Below, one piece after another: positions 44,115 through 53,554 of a DNA stretch of 64,000 bases; position 1 is the stretch's first letter, and every line of letters begins with the position of its first letter. The stretch is from Deltaproteobacteria bacterium. GTDB lineage: Bacteria; Myxococcota_A; UBA9160; UBA6930. The notes under the pieces are model-generated. The model made no database searches. It was not told where the DNA came from and saw only the letters and a list, made by a program, of their open reading frames with translations. The stretch is taken from positions 95,781 through 159,780 of the forward strand of contig JAJDAQ010000098.1 in NCBI GenBank assembly GCA_029261815.1. The letters are read 5' to 3'. A program made the position numbers and the translations under genes.

Positions 44115-45802
44115 CAACCGCGGATCACGTGGCCAGACAGCGCACCCGTGTGCGCATTGTTCTCGATGACGACTTCGCCGTTGACGAGTGTGGCGACGTA
44201 TCCTTCCGAGTCGATGACGTAGCGCTCCGTGTCGGCCGGGAAGTCCTTCGCCAGGTAGGGCGTACCACTACCGAGTCGTGCCGGATCCCAGACCACGACA
44301 TCGGCCCATGCACCCGATCGCAGGAAGCCCCTGTCCTTCAGGCCGTGCACGGTCGCCGGCATCCCCGTGAGTTGCCACACGGCGCGTTCGAGCGACACCG
44401 GATCTGGCGTCCAGTCGGTGAGCAGCTTGGTGGTGTAGTCGCATCCCACGAATGAGGCGAGATGTGCACCTCCATCAGACGAGCCGGACATCACGATGTC
44501 GCTGTTCACAGCGGTCTGCATCACGTGGCGGATGAACTGCTGGGAAACTTCGTCGGTTCGCGCCTGCCACCAGTTGTCGAGGCCCTCGGCGAGAGAAACG
44601 TCCAGGAACGCGTCGATCGGACGCCCACCCATCTCGGCAGCGAGTTCGACCGGGCTCTTGCCCACCCATGACGCATGGGCCGGTTCGTTGACGCTCTCGA
44701 CTTCGATCCGATCCCAGGAAAGTTGAACGCCGCGGCGGGGATCATCCTCTTCCCACTCTGCCTGGAGACGATCGCGGACGGACGGATCGCGCAGCCGCTC
44801 GCTGCGTTCCGGCTCGGGGCGCGTCAACACCTCCCGCCACAGCGCCATCTCGTCGAACACGAACGTGTCCGACAGCTTCAGGTGCAAGCCGAGCGTGTTC
44901 GTACTGGCTTGCGGATGCAGGCGCACGCCTTGCTGGAACGCCTCGGTGCAGAAGTCGAGCGTGTTCTGCCAACTCATCGGATGCGTGGCGCTCGGCAGCA
45001 GGATGTTCAGCTCGATGGGTTTCCCGGACACGCGGTAGAGATCGAGCAGGAGTTGGCGGTCCTTGGCGTCATAGGCCTCGGCGAAGCTACGCGGAATGAT
45101 CTCGATGGCCCCGTGGTCGAACTCAGCGAGGACCGATGCCAACGCGAGGATCTCGGCCGCACTGGCGAAGTTCGACGGCACGCCGCGACCGTCGTCGCCG
45201 ACGTGAAGGTCGAGCTGCGACGTCGAGAACCCGATCGCGCCCTGCTTCATGGCCTCGCGCACGAGTACCTTCATCTGGGCGATCTCGTCGTCGGTCGCTT
45301 CGCGCTCACTGGCGTCATCACCCATTACCCAGCGACGGACAGCGCAGTGGCCCACATAACCGCCGGCGTTGACGCCAAGCCGGCCGTCGAGTCGATCCCA
45401 GAAGTCGGCGAAGCTCCCGCCCGCGAACTGGAAACCGGCCGCGAGCGCATCCTTCGACATTCCTTCGACCCGTGACAACATGGCCGCGAGCCATCCGACA
45501 TCTTCGGGCTTTGCGGGCGCAAGCGTGAAACCACAATTGCCGGTCAGGACGGTCGTGACCCCGTGCCAGCAGGACGGCGATGCAATCGGGTCCCAGTCGA
45601 GCTGCACGTCGTAGTGGGTGTGCACATCGATGAAACCAGGCGCGACGATGCAGCCATCCGCCTCCACGATGCGGTCGGCCGTCTCATCCACCCGGCCGAT
45701 CCGGGCGATCCGCCCATCCTTGACGGCCACGTCGGCCGAATACGCCGGCATCCCAGTACCATCTACTACACGCCCGCCGCGAATCACGATGTCGTAGGTC
45801 AC
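44111..45802 (-). CDS. N-acyl-D-amino-acid deacylase-like amidohydrolase
   Basis: GRVVDGTGMPAYSADVAVKDGRIARIGR, APGFIDVHTHYDVQLDWDP, C-term NGEVVIENNAHTGALSGHVIRG. Confidence 0.9.
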   Translation of the reverse strand: MTYDIVIRGGRVVDGTGMPAYSADVAVKDGRIARIGRVDETADRIVEADGCIVAPGFIDVHTHYDVQLDWDPIASPSCWHGVTTVLTGNCGFTLAPAKPEDVGWLAAMLSRVEGMSKDALAAGFQFAGGSFADFWDRLDGRLGVNAGGYVGHCAVRRWVMGDDASEREATDDEIAQMKVLVREAMKQGAIGFSTSQLDLHVGDDGRGVPSNFASAAEILALASVLAEFDHGAIEIIPRSFAEAYDAKDRQLLLDLYRVSGKPIELNILLPSATHPMSWQNTLDFCTEAFQQGVRLHPQASTNTLGLHLKLSDTFVFDEMALWREVLTRPEPERSERLRDPSVRDRLQAEWEEDDPRRGVQLSWDRIEVESVNEPAHASWVGKSPVELAAEMGGRPIDAFLDVSLAEGLDNWWQARTDEVSQQFIRHVMQTAVNSDIVMSGSSDGGAHLASFVGCDYTTKLLTDWTPDPVSLERAVWQLTGMPATVHGLKDRGFLRSGAWADVVVWDPARLGSGTPYLAKDFPADTERYVIDSEGYVATLVNGEVVIENNAHTGALSGHVIRGC

Positions 45803-45965
45803 GAATCCCTCCAGCGCCGCCGCCTGGCGGGCATCGAGAACCTAGTTCGTGACGCGGCGGCCTGCTCGGTCGCGTCCATCCCGGCGCTTCCAGCCGGAAG
45901 ACCACGGATCCATCGTGACACCCGCGACGCCGACATCCCGGCCACTCGCTTGGTATTGTCGGAGA

Positions 45966-46262
45966 ATGGTCGCTGACGAGATGCGGAAGAAGCTCGAAGT
46001 CGAAATCGCCACCGTGACCTGGCAACAGCTTCGTCCGCACGCGGCAGTCGATCGCCTGTTCCTGGTCGGTGCGGACCCCGGCCTCCTCGAAGCCGGGGTC
46101 GCGTTCGCGACCGACGACACCGCCCAGGTCGCCAAGTGGATCGAAGAGGGACACGTCGCACGACCGAGTGATTCGCAGCGCGCTCAGTGGGAAGAAACTG
46201 GCGAGGGCTTTCGCTTCCTGATCCTCTCGCCCTTTGTCCTCGCCGAAGTGGTCGGATCGTGA
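45966..46262 (+). CDS. DUF2288-like small protein
   Basis: KLEVEIATVTWQQLRPHAAVDRLFLVGADPGLLEAGVAFATDDTAQVAKWIEEGHVARPS. Confidence 0.75.
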   Translation: MVADEMRKKLEVEIATVTWQQLRPHAAVDRLFLVGADPGLLEAGVAFATDDTAQVAKWIEEGHVARPSDSQRAQWEETGEGFRFLILSPFVLAEVVGS

Positions 46263-47254
46263 CGACGCCCCTGGGTGGCCCCGACGCGCCGCAGGTGGTG
46301 CGCACCGACGAAGCGCGATTCGCCAATCTCCCCGGCTACCCGTTCGAGTCCTGCTACGCCGATGTCGGCAACCCCTACGGTCCCGAAGCGCTTCAGATGC
46401 ACTACATCGACGAAGGTCCTCGAGATGCGCCGCCCGTCCTGATGGTTCACGGGGAACCAACATGGTCCTACGTCTATCGAAAGCTCATCCCCGTCTTCGC
46501 GGCCGCGGGGCTCCGTGCGATCGCGGTGGACCAGATCGGCTTCGGACGCTCCGACAAGCTGACGCGTCCCGCGCACTACACGTTCGCTCATCACGTCCGG
46601 TGGTTGGGCGCGCTGATCCATGCCCTTGATCTGCGTGAGATCACGCTGGTCTGCCAGGATTGGGGCGGCCCCGTCGGCATGGGCGCCCTGGCCGCTGCAC
46701 CGGACCGCTTTGCACGAGTCGTGGCCGGCAACACGATGCTCCATACCGCCGAACCTTCCCTCGAAGGGCGGATCGAATGGGCCGCGCACGCCAGCGGCGA
46801 TGCGAATGCGACCGTGGCCACCGCGCTGCTCGATTGGATGCACGTGTCGCACCGGAGCCTCGACTTCGAAGCCAGCCCTTCCGTTGCCTTCGCGACGGCG
46901 CGCGCCGTCGCACCCGAGGTGCTTGCGGCATATGACGCGCCCTTCCCCTCGGAGTGGCACAAAGCCGGCATGCGCCACTTCCCGGCCCTGATCCCCGTGA
47001 CGCCGACCGACCCCGGCGCCGAGATCAATCGTCAGACATGGGAAGCCCTCTCCCGGTTCGATCGCCCCTTCTTGACGCTATTCGGTGATCGCGACCCGCC
47101 GACACGCGGCTGGGACGCCATCTTTCGAGAACGCGTACCCGGGGCCGCCGGGCAACCGCATCAGACGCTCGAGAACGCGGGACATTTCTGGCAAGAAGAC
47201 TGCGGAGAAGAAGCCGCGCGAATTATCGTCGAGTGGATTCAATCGACATCCTAG
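46259..47254 (+). CDS. Haloalkane dehalogenase-like alpha/beta hydrolase (GTG start overlapping upstream stop)
   Basis: VHGEPTWSYVYRKL, VCQDWGGPVGM, LFGDRDPPTRG, NAGHFWQED. Confidence 0.88.
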   Translation: MTTPLGGPDAPQVVRTDEARFANLPGYPFESCYADVGNPYGPEALQMHYIDEGPRDAPPVLMVHGEPTWSYVYRKLIPVFAAAGLRAIAVDQIGFGRSDKLTRPAHYTFAHHVRWLGALIHALDLREITLVCQDWGGPVGMGALAAAPDRFARVVAGNTMLHTAEPSLEGRIEWAAHASGDANATVATALLDWMHVSHRSLDFEASPSVAFATARAVAPEVLAAYDAPFPSEWHKAGMRHFPALIPVTPTDPGAEINRQTWEALSRFDRPFLTLFGDRDPPTRGWDAIFRERVPGAAGQPHQTLENAGHFWQEDCGEEAARIIVEWIQSTS

Positions 47255-47261
47255 GAGCTCC

Positions 47262-47849
47262 ATGCCTCACATCGAACCGCTATCCCGCGATGACCTGCCG
47301 CAGTACGCGGACCAGTTCGCGCTCGTCGAAGCCGCAATGGGATTCATTCCGACAAGCATGCTGACCATGGCGCGCATTCCCGCCCTGTTCGAGGGCTTCT
47401 CGAGCCTCGCCTTCGCCGTGAACTCGCTGGGCGAGATCGATCGCGAACTCTTCCAGCTTGTGGCCCATGTCGCGAGCCGGGCGGCCGGCTGTCAGTACTG
47501 CCAGGCCCATACGGCCGCGGCTGCATCGCATCTCGGCACCGCAGCGGAAAAACTCGAAGCCGTCTGGGAGTTCGAGACAGATGACCGCTTCAATGCCGCC
47601 GAGCGTTCGGCACTCCGTTTGGCGCGGGATGCGGCACAGGTCCCCAACCTCACGACGAGGGCGCACTTCGACGAACTCGCCGAGCATTTCACGGAGAAAC
47701 AGATCCTCCATATCGTCGCCTGCATCAGTTTGTTCGGGTACCTGAATCGCTGGAACGATACGATGGCGACGGCACTCGAAGACGAGCCCCGTGAGTTCGC
47801 CGAAGCCCATCTCGCTTCACAGGGCTGGGCCGCAGGGAAGCACGGTTAG
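47262..47849 (+). CDS. Carboxymuconolactone decarboxylase/AhpD-like family protein
   Basis: VAHVASRAAGCQYCQAHTAAAASHLG (CxxCxxxH). Confidence 0.88.
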   Translation: MPHIEPLSRDDLPQYADQFALVEAAMGFIPTSMLTMARIPALFEGFSSLAFAVNSLGEIDRELFQLVAHVASRAAGCQYCQAHTAAAASHLGTAAEKLEAVWEFETDDRFNAAERSALRLARDAAQVPNLTTRAHFDELAEHFTEKQILHIVACISLFGYLNRWNDTMATALEDEPREFAEAHLASQGWAAGKHG

Positions 47850-48883
47850 GCGAAGTACTCCGCCGAGGTCGCGGCCGCCACGAGATTCTCGCGAAGCTGG
47901 CCAACGTCCTGGATATCCGCATTGACGACGTCCAGGCCGTGTTCGAGCACGAAGGCGTAACTCTTCTGGAACGCCGACAGATCGGCTGCGGCCAGCTTCC
48001 CGGCGTAGTGATCGTCGAAGGCACCCGCGTTTCCCCAACTCAGGAACTTGCGTCCCTTGAGGTACCGGCCGGCCTTCATCCCAACGAGTCCGATTCCCGC
48101 CGCGCGTGCGCGATCGAGCACGGGTCTTAGCTCGGTCATCGGCGGAGACTCCGGCAGGAGGCCCTTGCTGTCCCAGTCGTACCAGCCGGCCGGGGTAATC
48201 GCGATCATCGCAAGGTCGAAGCGCCCGCTCGCAGTCGCCGCCTCCAGTACGGCCTGGGCGTTGCGGTGTGTACTCAAGCCGAGGTTCTGGACCTTGCCCG
48301 CTTGCTTGGCCCGCTGGAACGTTTCCCAGATCTCGTCGCTGGTGACCAGCTTCGGGTTGTGCGAAGCCATCAAGTAGTAGGCGTCGAGCCTCTCCACACC
48401 GAGTTCCTTGAGGCTCGCGTCCATCGCCGCCTGCCATCCGGCAGCCCCCTGCTTCGCTTGGGCCACCGTCACGTCGTCGTTGGGTTCCAGTTCGACAGGG
48501 ACCTGGGCCTTGGAGATCAGGAAGATCTCGTCTCGGTGGCGCTTCGCGAACGGACCCAGGTTCTCTTCCGCATTCCGGTAGTAGCCGCGGAAGCCGACGT
48601 CGAAGGTGTTGATTCCGGCCTCGAAGGCCTGCTCGAGCAGCTCATCTTTGGCCCAGAGGGCGAGCGACGCGCCGCAGCCAAAGACGAGACGGCTCGACTG
48701 GTGGCCGGTTCGCCCCAGCGACCGGTACGACATCGTCGGCACCTCGCCGAGCCGCTCTGGCGTCGCTTCGGCCGCCGCACGGCCCGGACGAAGGAGCTGG
48801 TTCGCGGTCGCCCCGGCCACGGCCAGGTACTGGAGAAAGCGGCGCCGGGTCGGACCGGCGGTCGAGTCAGATCGTTCGCTCAT
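47846..48883 (-). CDS. TAT-exported aldo/keto reductase
   Basis: TRRRFLQYLAVAGATANQLLRPGRAAA signal, then MSYRSLGRTGHQSSRLVFG AKR domain. Confidence 0.85.
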   Translation of the reverse strand: MSERSDSTAGPTRRRFLQYLAVAGATANQLLRPGRAAAEATPERLGEVPTMSYRSLGRTGHQSSRLVFGCGASLALWAKDELLEQAFEAGINTFDVGFRGYYRNAEENLGPFAKRHRDEIFLISKAQVPVELEPNDDVTVAQAKQGAAGWQAAMDASLKELGVERLDAYYLMASHNPKLVTSDEIWETFQRAKQAGKVQNLGLSTHRNAQAVLEAATASGRFDLAMIAITPAGWYDWDSKGLLPESPPMTELRPVLDRARAAGIGLVGMKAGRYLKGRKFLSWGNAGAFDDHYAGKLAAADLSAFQKSYAFVLEHGLDVVNADIQDVGQLRENLVAAATSAEYFA

Positions 48884-48950
48884 GAGACCTCCTCGGCCAT
48901 GCGACTGCGGCCGGTTCGGAGAGCCTAGACGAGTTCGCGACTGACCTCCC

Positions 48951-49400
48951 CTAGGCGTCCCGGCGAACCGGATCGCGACTCACCTCGACGATGCGCTCGG
49001 CCGGCACCCGCAGCTCCCGCAGCAGGTAGACCGCAAAGTCAGACGCATAGCCCTGCTCGGCGATCGCCACCTCCATGCACGCGAGCCAGGCATCCCGTTC
49101 TTCCGGGCCGACCGGGAGGTGCTCGTGCGCGTGCGGGATCCGTATCGCGCCGTACTTCTCGTTGTACAGTTTGGGTCCGTTCATCCAGCCGCACAGGAAT
49201 CGCGCGAGCTTGTCGCGCGACACCGACAGGTCCTTCGGATGCATGCGCAGGATGCGCTGCGCGTCCGGGCGCTCGGCCATGATCCGGTAGAACGCATCGA
49301 CCAGCTTCGTGATGCCCGGCCGCTCTCCAGCCGCACGGTATGAGGCGTCACCGACGCCGTACGCGGCCGGCGCCCGGCCCTGTCCATCTTCGATCTCCAC
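48951..49400 (-). CDS. Group II truncated hemoglobin-like globin
   Basis: VEIEDGQGRAPAAYGVGD...LVDAFYRIMAERPDAQRILRMHPKDL...LCGWMNGPKLYNEKYGAIRIPHAHEHLPVG; GTG start chosen at 49400. Confidence 0.85.
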   Translation of the reverse strand: MEIEDGQGRAPAAYGVGDASYRAAGERPGITKLVDAFYRIMAERPDAQRILRMHPKDLSVSRDKLARFLCGWMNGPKLYNEKYGAIRIPHAHEHLPVGPEERDAWLACMEVAIAEQGYASDFAVYLLRELRVPAERIVEVSRDPVRRDA

Positions 49401-49663
49401 GCGTCCCCCTTGCGATGGGGATGCTAGCCCTTGCGCTTCTCGACGAGGAGAAAGCGGCGTGAAATGCTTTGCCATCGGGTGCGCCGAATTGCGCCCGCTT
49501 TCGAGCCGCCGTCCAGGCCGTCGAATGCGCACCGGGATCGAGCGCACTGAACTGCCGTCAGCGGACGCCGAGGAGACCGACTCCGTTCTCGGCGAGCCGA
49601 TGGCGACGTACCGGGGGCGGATCCCCGGCCGGCGGGATGCGTGAATCTCCATAGAATGGTGGG

Positions 49664-51865
49664 ATGCGACACCTCGCGCTCGCCCTGCTCAGCCTGGTCC
49701 TTCTTCAGCCTGGGAATGCCTGGGCCCAGGAACCGGATGGACCCCGAATCGGCCTCGTGCTCTCCGGCGGCGGCGCCCGCGGAATCGCCCACGTCGGCGT
49801 CCTGAAAGTCCTCGAAGAGCTCCAGATTCCGGTCCACTTCGTCACCGGGACCAGCATGGGCGCGGTCATCGGCTCGCTCTACGCCGCCGGCTACTCACCA
49901 GCCGAGTTGGAAGAGATCATCACGACCACGGATTGGCCCGATGCCTTCGAAGACAACACCGCTCGCCGGGACCTCTCCTTCCGACGCAAGGAAGACGACC
50001 TCAACTTCCTGACCTCGGCCAGGTTCGGAATTCAAGAGGGCGGGATCGCGATTCCGGCTGGCTTCATCCAAGGACAGAAGCTCAACCTGCTCCTTCGTCG
50101 GTTGCTCATCCGAACCGCGGGCCTCGAGAGCTTCGACGCGCTCCACCTCCCGTTCCGCGCCGTTTCGACCGACCTCGTGGATGGCAGCGAGGTCGTCCAC
50201 GCGAAGGGGGACGTCGCGACCTCGGTTCGCGCCAGCATGTCGATTCCGGGCGTTTTCCAACCCGTTGCAGTCGACGGTCGCCTTCTCGTCGACGGGATGT
50301 TGGTGAACAACCTTCCGATCGGGCTCGCGCTCGATCTCGGCGCTGACGTCATCATCGCCGTGGATGTCGGAACGCCCCTGCGTCCGCTGGGCGAACTGAA
50401 CGACGCGGTCGCCGTTGCCGACCAGGTACTCACGATCGCGACCGACCGGATGGCCGAGATCCAGCGCCAAAAGCTACGGGACGGCGACATCCTCTTGACA
50501 CCGTCGCTCGCCGAGATCGGCGCGGCCGACTTCGAACGCGGCAGTGAGATCATTCCGATCGGCGAAGCCGCTGCGCGCGACGTCGCTTCTCGCCTGTCTC
50601 GTTTCGCTGTCTCCGGAGCGACGTGGGACGCTCATCTTGCACGCCAGCGACACGGTGCAGAGGAGCCCCTCGTCATCGATCGGGTCGAATTCGTCAATGA
50701 TTCGACCGTGAGTGATGACCTCATCTTGTCCCAGATCGAGGAACAGGCGGGGAAGCCTCTCGAGATCGCTCAGTTGGAAGAAGATATCGCGGCGATCCAC
50801 GGCAGCGGCACCTTCCAGCGGGTCGACTATGCCGTGCACCAGGACCGCGGCGAGACCGTCCTCCGCGTCGAAGCCCACCAGAAATCATGGGGGCCCCAAT
50901 ATCTACGCATCGGTCTGAACCTCGAAGAGAACTTCGACAACACCAGCATCTACAACCTGGCGTTGAACTACACGATCAATCCGGTCAACTCGCGGGGTGG
51001 CGAATGGCGCAACGAACTCCAGATCGGGAACACGATTCGCGTGTTTTCCGAGTTCTGGCAGCCGCTCGATCGAGAGAGCCGCTGGTTCGTCGCGCCTGGC
51101 ATCTCGTTCTCCCGAACGACGGTCGCGTTGTACGAGGGCGACGACCGCACCGGGGAATTCTCGCTCCGACGAACGGAGCTGGGGCTCGACGTCGGTCGAC
51201 AGCTTTCCAACTGGGGAGAGATTCGCGCCGGCATCCGCTGGCAGGACGGACGCGCGGGACCCCTGGTCGGTGCCCGAACGTTTCAAGGGACGGAAGTCGA
51301 CGGGGGCGGCTTCTTCCTTCGCCTGGCCGCGGACACCCTCGATGCCGCGGACTATCCGACCGAGGGGGTGTTCGCGCGAGCGACACTCGCAGCACTTCGC
51401 GACTCGCTCGGCTCAGGGGCGGACTCGGAACTCATCCAGCTCCAGGTTGCCTCCGCCCACAGCTTCGGCCACCAGACGATTGTCCTCTCGGTCAGTGGCG
51501 TGACGCAGTTCGGCGACGGGATCGATCGCATCGAAAACGTGTCGCGCATCGGAGGATTCCTCAACCTCTCGGGACTCGACCGCGGACAACTCTCCGGTGC
51601 GCATTCCATCGTGGCTCGGGCGTTGACCTACCGGCAGCTCGCGGACTTCGGCGTTCTGAACTTCCGCTTTCCGGTGTATCTCGGCGCCTCGATCGAACTG
51701 GGAAATGTCTGGTCGAGCCGGCGTGAGATCTCTGTCGGCTCAGCGATCCTCGCCGGCAGCGTGTTTCTCGGGTGGCGCACGCCGCTGGGTCCCCTCTACG
51801 TCGGTTACGGCGTCGCCGAAGGCGGACAGGACTCGGCCTACCTCTTCCTCGGGAGAACGTTCTAG
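49664..51865 (+). CDS. Patatin-like phospholipase with C-terminal BamA/POTRA-type outer-membrane barrel (type Vd-like)
   Basis: LVLSGGGARGIAHVGVLKVLEEL, GTSMGAVIGSLYA, VDGMLVNNLP; barrel-like C-term ending FLGRTF. Confidence 0.92.
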   Translation: MRHLALALLSLVLLQPGNAWAQEPDGPRIGLVLSGGGARGIAHVGVLKVLEELQIPVHFVTGTSMGAVIGSLYAAGYSPAELEEIITTTDWPDAFEDNTARRDLSFRRKEDDLNFLTSARFGIQEGGIAIPAGFIQGQKLNLLLRRLLIRTAGLESFDALHLPFRAVSTDLVDGSEVVHAKGDVATSVRASMSIPGVFQPVAVDGRLLVDGMLVNNLPIGLALDLGADVIIAVDVGTPLRPLGELNDAVAVADQVLTIATDRMAEIQRQKLRDGDILLTPSLAEIGAADFERGSEIIPIGEAAARDVASRLSRFAVSGATWDAHLARQRHGAEEPLVIDRVEFVNDSTVSDDLILSQIEEQAGKPLEIAQLEEDIAAIHGSGTFQRVDYAVHQDRGETVLRVEAHQKSWGPQYLRIGLNLEENFDNTSIYNLALNYTINPVNSRGGEWRNELQIGNTIRVFSEFWQPLDRESRWFVAPGISFSRTTVALYEGDDRTGEFSLRRTELGLDVGRQLSNWGEIRAGIRWQDGRAGPLVGARTFQGTEVDGGGFFLRLAADTLDAADYPTEGVFARATLAALRDSLGSGADSELIQLQVASAHSFGHQTIVLSVSGVTQFGDGIDRIENVSRIGGFLNLSGLDRGQLSGAHSIVARALTYRQLADFGVLNFRFPVYLGASIELGNVWSSRREISVGSAILAGSVFLGWRTPLGPLYVGYGVAEGGQDSAYLFLGRTF

Positions 51866-51899
51866 CGCCGGGCGGCCGCCGTCCCTTAGGATCCGTGGG

Positions 51900-52628
51900 G
51901 TGAAGATACCGCTCCCGCCGCGCCGCTCGGTCATTGGCCTCCTGTCTGCCATCTTCGCGATCGAGTTCGTCGTCCTGGCGTTCGACCCGATCGACCGCCC
52001 GACGTGGCTGATCGAGAACGTTCTCGTAGTCGTCGGCGTCGGTTTGCTAGTCGCCACCGGCCGACGCTTCCCGCTGTCGCGGCTCTCCTACACGCTGATC
52101 TTCGCCTTCCTCGTCCTGCACGAAATCGGCTCGCACTACACCTACTCACTGGTTCCCTACGACGACTGGGCCCAGCGTTGGCTCGGCTTCTCGATCAACG
52201 ACTCCCTGGGATTCGAGCGCAATCATTTCGACCGCGCGATCCACTTGAGCTACGGCCTGTTCCTCGCCTACCCGGTGCGCGAGTTCTACGTTCGCGTCGT
52301 CGATGCCCGCGGCGTCTGGGGTTACGTCCTCCCGACCGGCTTCGTGATGTCGACGTCGATGCTCTATGAGTTGATCGAATGGATGGCCGCCGTGACCTTC
52401 GGCGGCGACCTCGGCCAATCCTATCTCGGGACCCAGGGCGATATCTGGGACGCACATTGGGACATGGCGCTCGCGACGTTAGGTGCCCTGATCGCGATGT
52501 TGCTCACCTTGTCGGTCAACGCGTCGCTGCGCCGTGACTTCTCACGGGAGTTCGCCGAAAGCTTACGCGTCAAGAGTGAGGAGCCGCTCGGCGAAGAAGC
52601 CCTCTCCAAGATGCTCGAGGAGGACTGA
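51900..52628 (+). CDS. DUF2238/YjdF-family membrane protein
   Basis: FLVLHEIGSHYTYSLVPYDDW...ERNHFDRAIHLSYGLFLAYPVRE...QGDIWDAHWDMALATLGA; GTG start at 51900. Confidence 0.85.
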   Translation: MKIPLPPRRSVIGLLSAIFAIEFVVLAFDPIDRPTWLIENVLVVVGVGLLVATGRRFPLSRLSYTLIFAFLVLHEIGSHYTYSLVPYDDWAQRWLGFSINDSLGFERNHFDRAIHLSYGLFLAYPVREFYVRVVDARGVWGYVLPTGFVMSTSMLYELIEWMAAVTFGGDLGQSYLGTQGDIWDAHWDMALATLGALIAMLLTLSVNASLRRDFSREFAESLRVKSEEPLGEEALSKMLEED

Positions 52629-52629
52629 C

Positions 52630-53517
52630 GTGTTCGAGATTCGGGCGAGTCCCGACCGCTTCCATGTCGCGGAAGCGGTTGGCGTCGACCCCTCGAACCC
52701 GGGAGCCCACGCCGCCGAATTGCACGACGCCCTCGCGCACCTCGGCGTTCTCTGCATTCGGTTCCCTCGCCCGCTCGAAGACCGCGAACTCCAGGCGGTT
52801 GCAGCAACGCTCGGACCCATCAAGGACCCGATCGCCCTCACCCGGGATGGCGAACCATTCCGATACTCGGAGCGACGGCAGATCATCGACTCCGGCTTCG
52901 TCATGACCGACGAGATCCGCGAAAAACTCGGTGACGTGCATTTCGGGGGCTTGGACGATGAACGCCCGGGTCTCTTCGAGACATTCCACTGCGACGACAC
53001 GTATACGCGCGAGCCGGCGGGTCCGACCGTGCTCCACGCACGCGCCCTTCCGCCGAGTGGGGGTGGCCCGACGCTCTTCCTCGACATGCGTGCCGCCTAC
53101 GAACTGCTCGATGCCGGCACTCGCAGCATGATCGAAGGTCGTCGTGTCGTCTACGCGTACAACAACCACGATGCGTTCCCGCCGCGACGCGCAGCCAGTG
53201 GTCCCGCCGATGTCCTCGAGGAAGTCTCGCACCCGATCGTTCGAACGCACGGGACCGCGGGCTCACGCTCCCTCTTCATTGACCTGGATCGGGCCACCCA
53301 TGTCGAGGGGATGCCGGCGGCCGAAGGCCGAGCGCTGCTCCAGCGGCTACAGGACCACGCTGAGGCCACGGCACCGCAGTGCCAGCATGACTGGCACGAG
53401 CACGATGTCCTCGCCTGGGACAATGCCTCGGTTCAGCACAAGGCGGGCGGTAACTTCAAGGTGGGCGAGCCCCGCCGTTTCTGGCGCTACATGGTCGAGG
53501 CGGGCCGGCCCGTCTAG
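52630..53517 (+). CDS. TauD/TfdA-family dioxygenase (GTG start)
   Basis: FETFHCDDTYTREPAGPTVLHARALPPSGGGPTLF (HxD), HEHDVLAWDNASVQHKAGG. Confidence 0.88.
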   Translation: MFEIRASPDRFHVAEAVGVDPSNPGAHAAELHDALAHLGVLCIRFPRPLEDRELQAVAATLGPIKDPIALTRDGEPFRYSERRQIIDSGFVMTDEIREKLGDVHFGGLDDERPGLFETFHCDDTYTREPAGPTVLHARALPPSGGGPTLFLDMRAAYELLDAGTRSMIEGRRVVYAYNNHDAFPPRRAASGPADVLEEVSHPIVRTHGTAGSRSLFIDLDRATHVEGMPAAEGRALLQRLQDHAEATAPQCQHDWHEHDVLAWDNASVQHKAGGNFKVGEPRRFWRYMVEAGRPV

Positions 53518-53554
53518 GCGACGCATCCGGCGAGCCCACCGGCTGGCGAACCGA

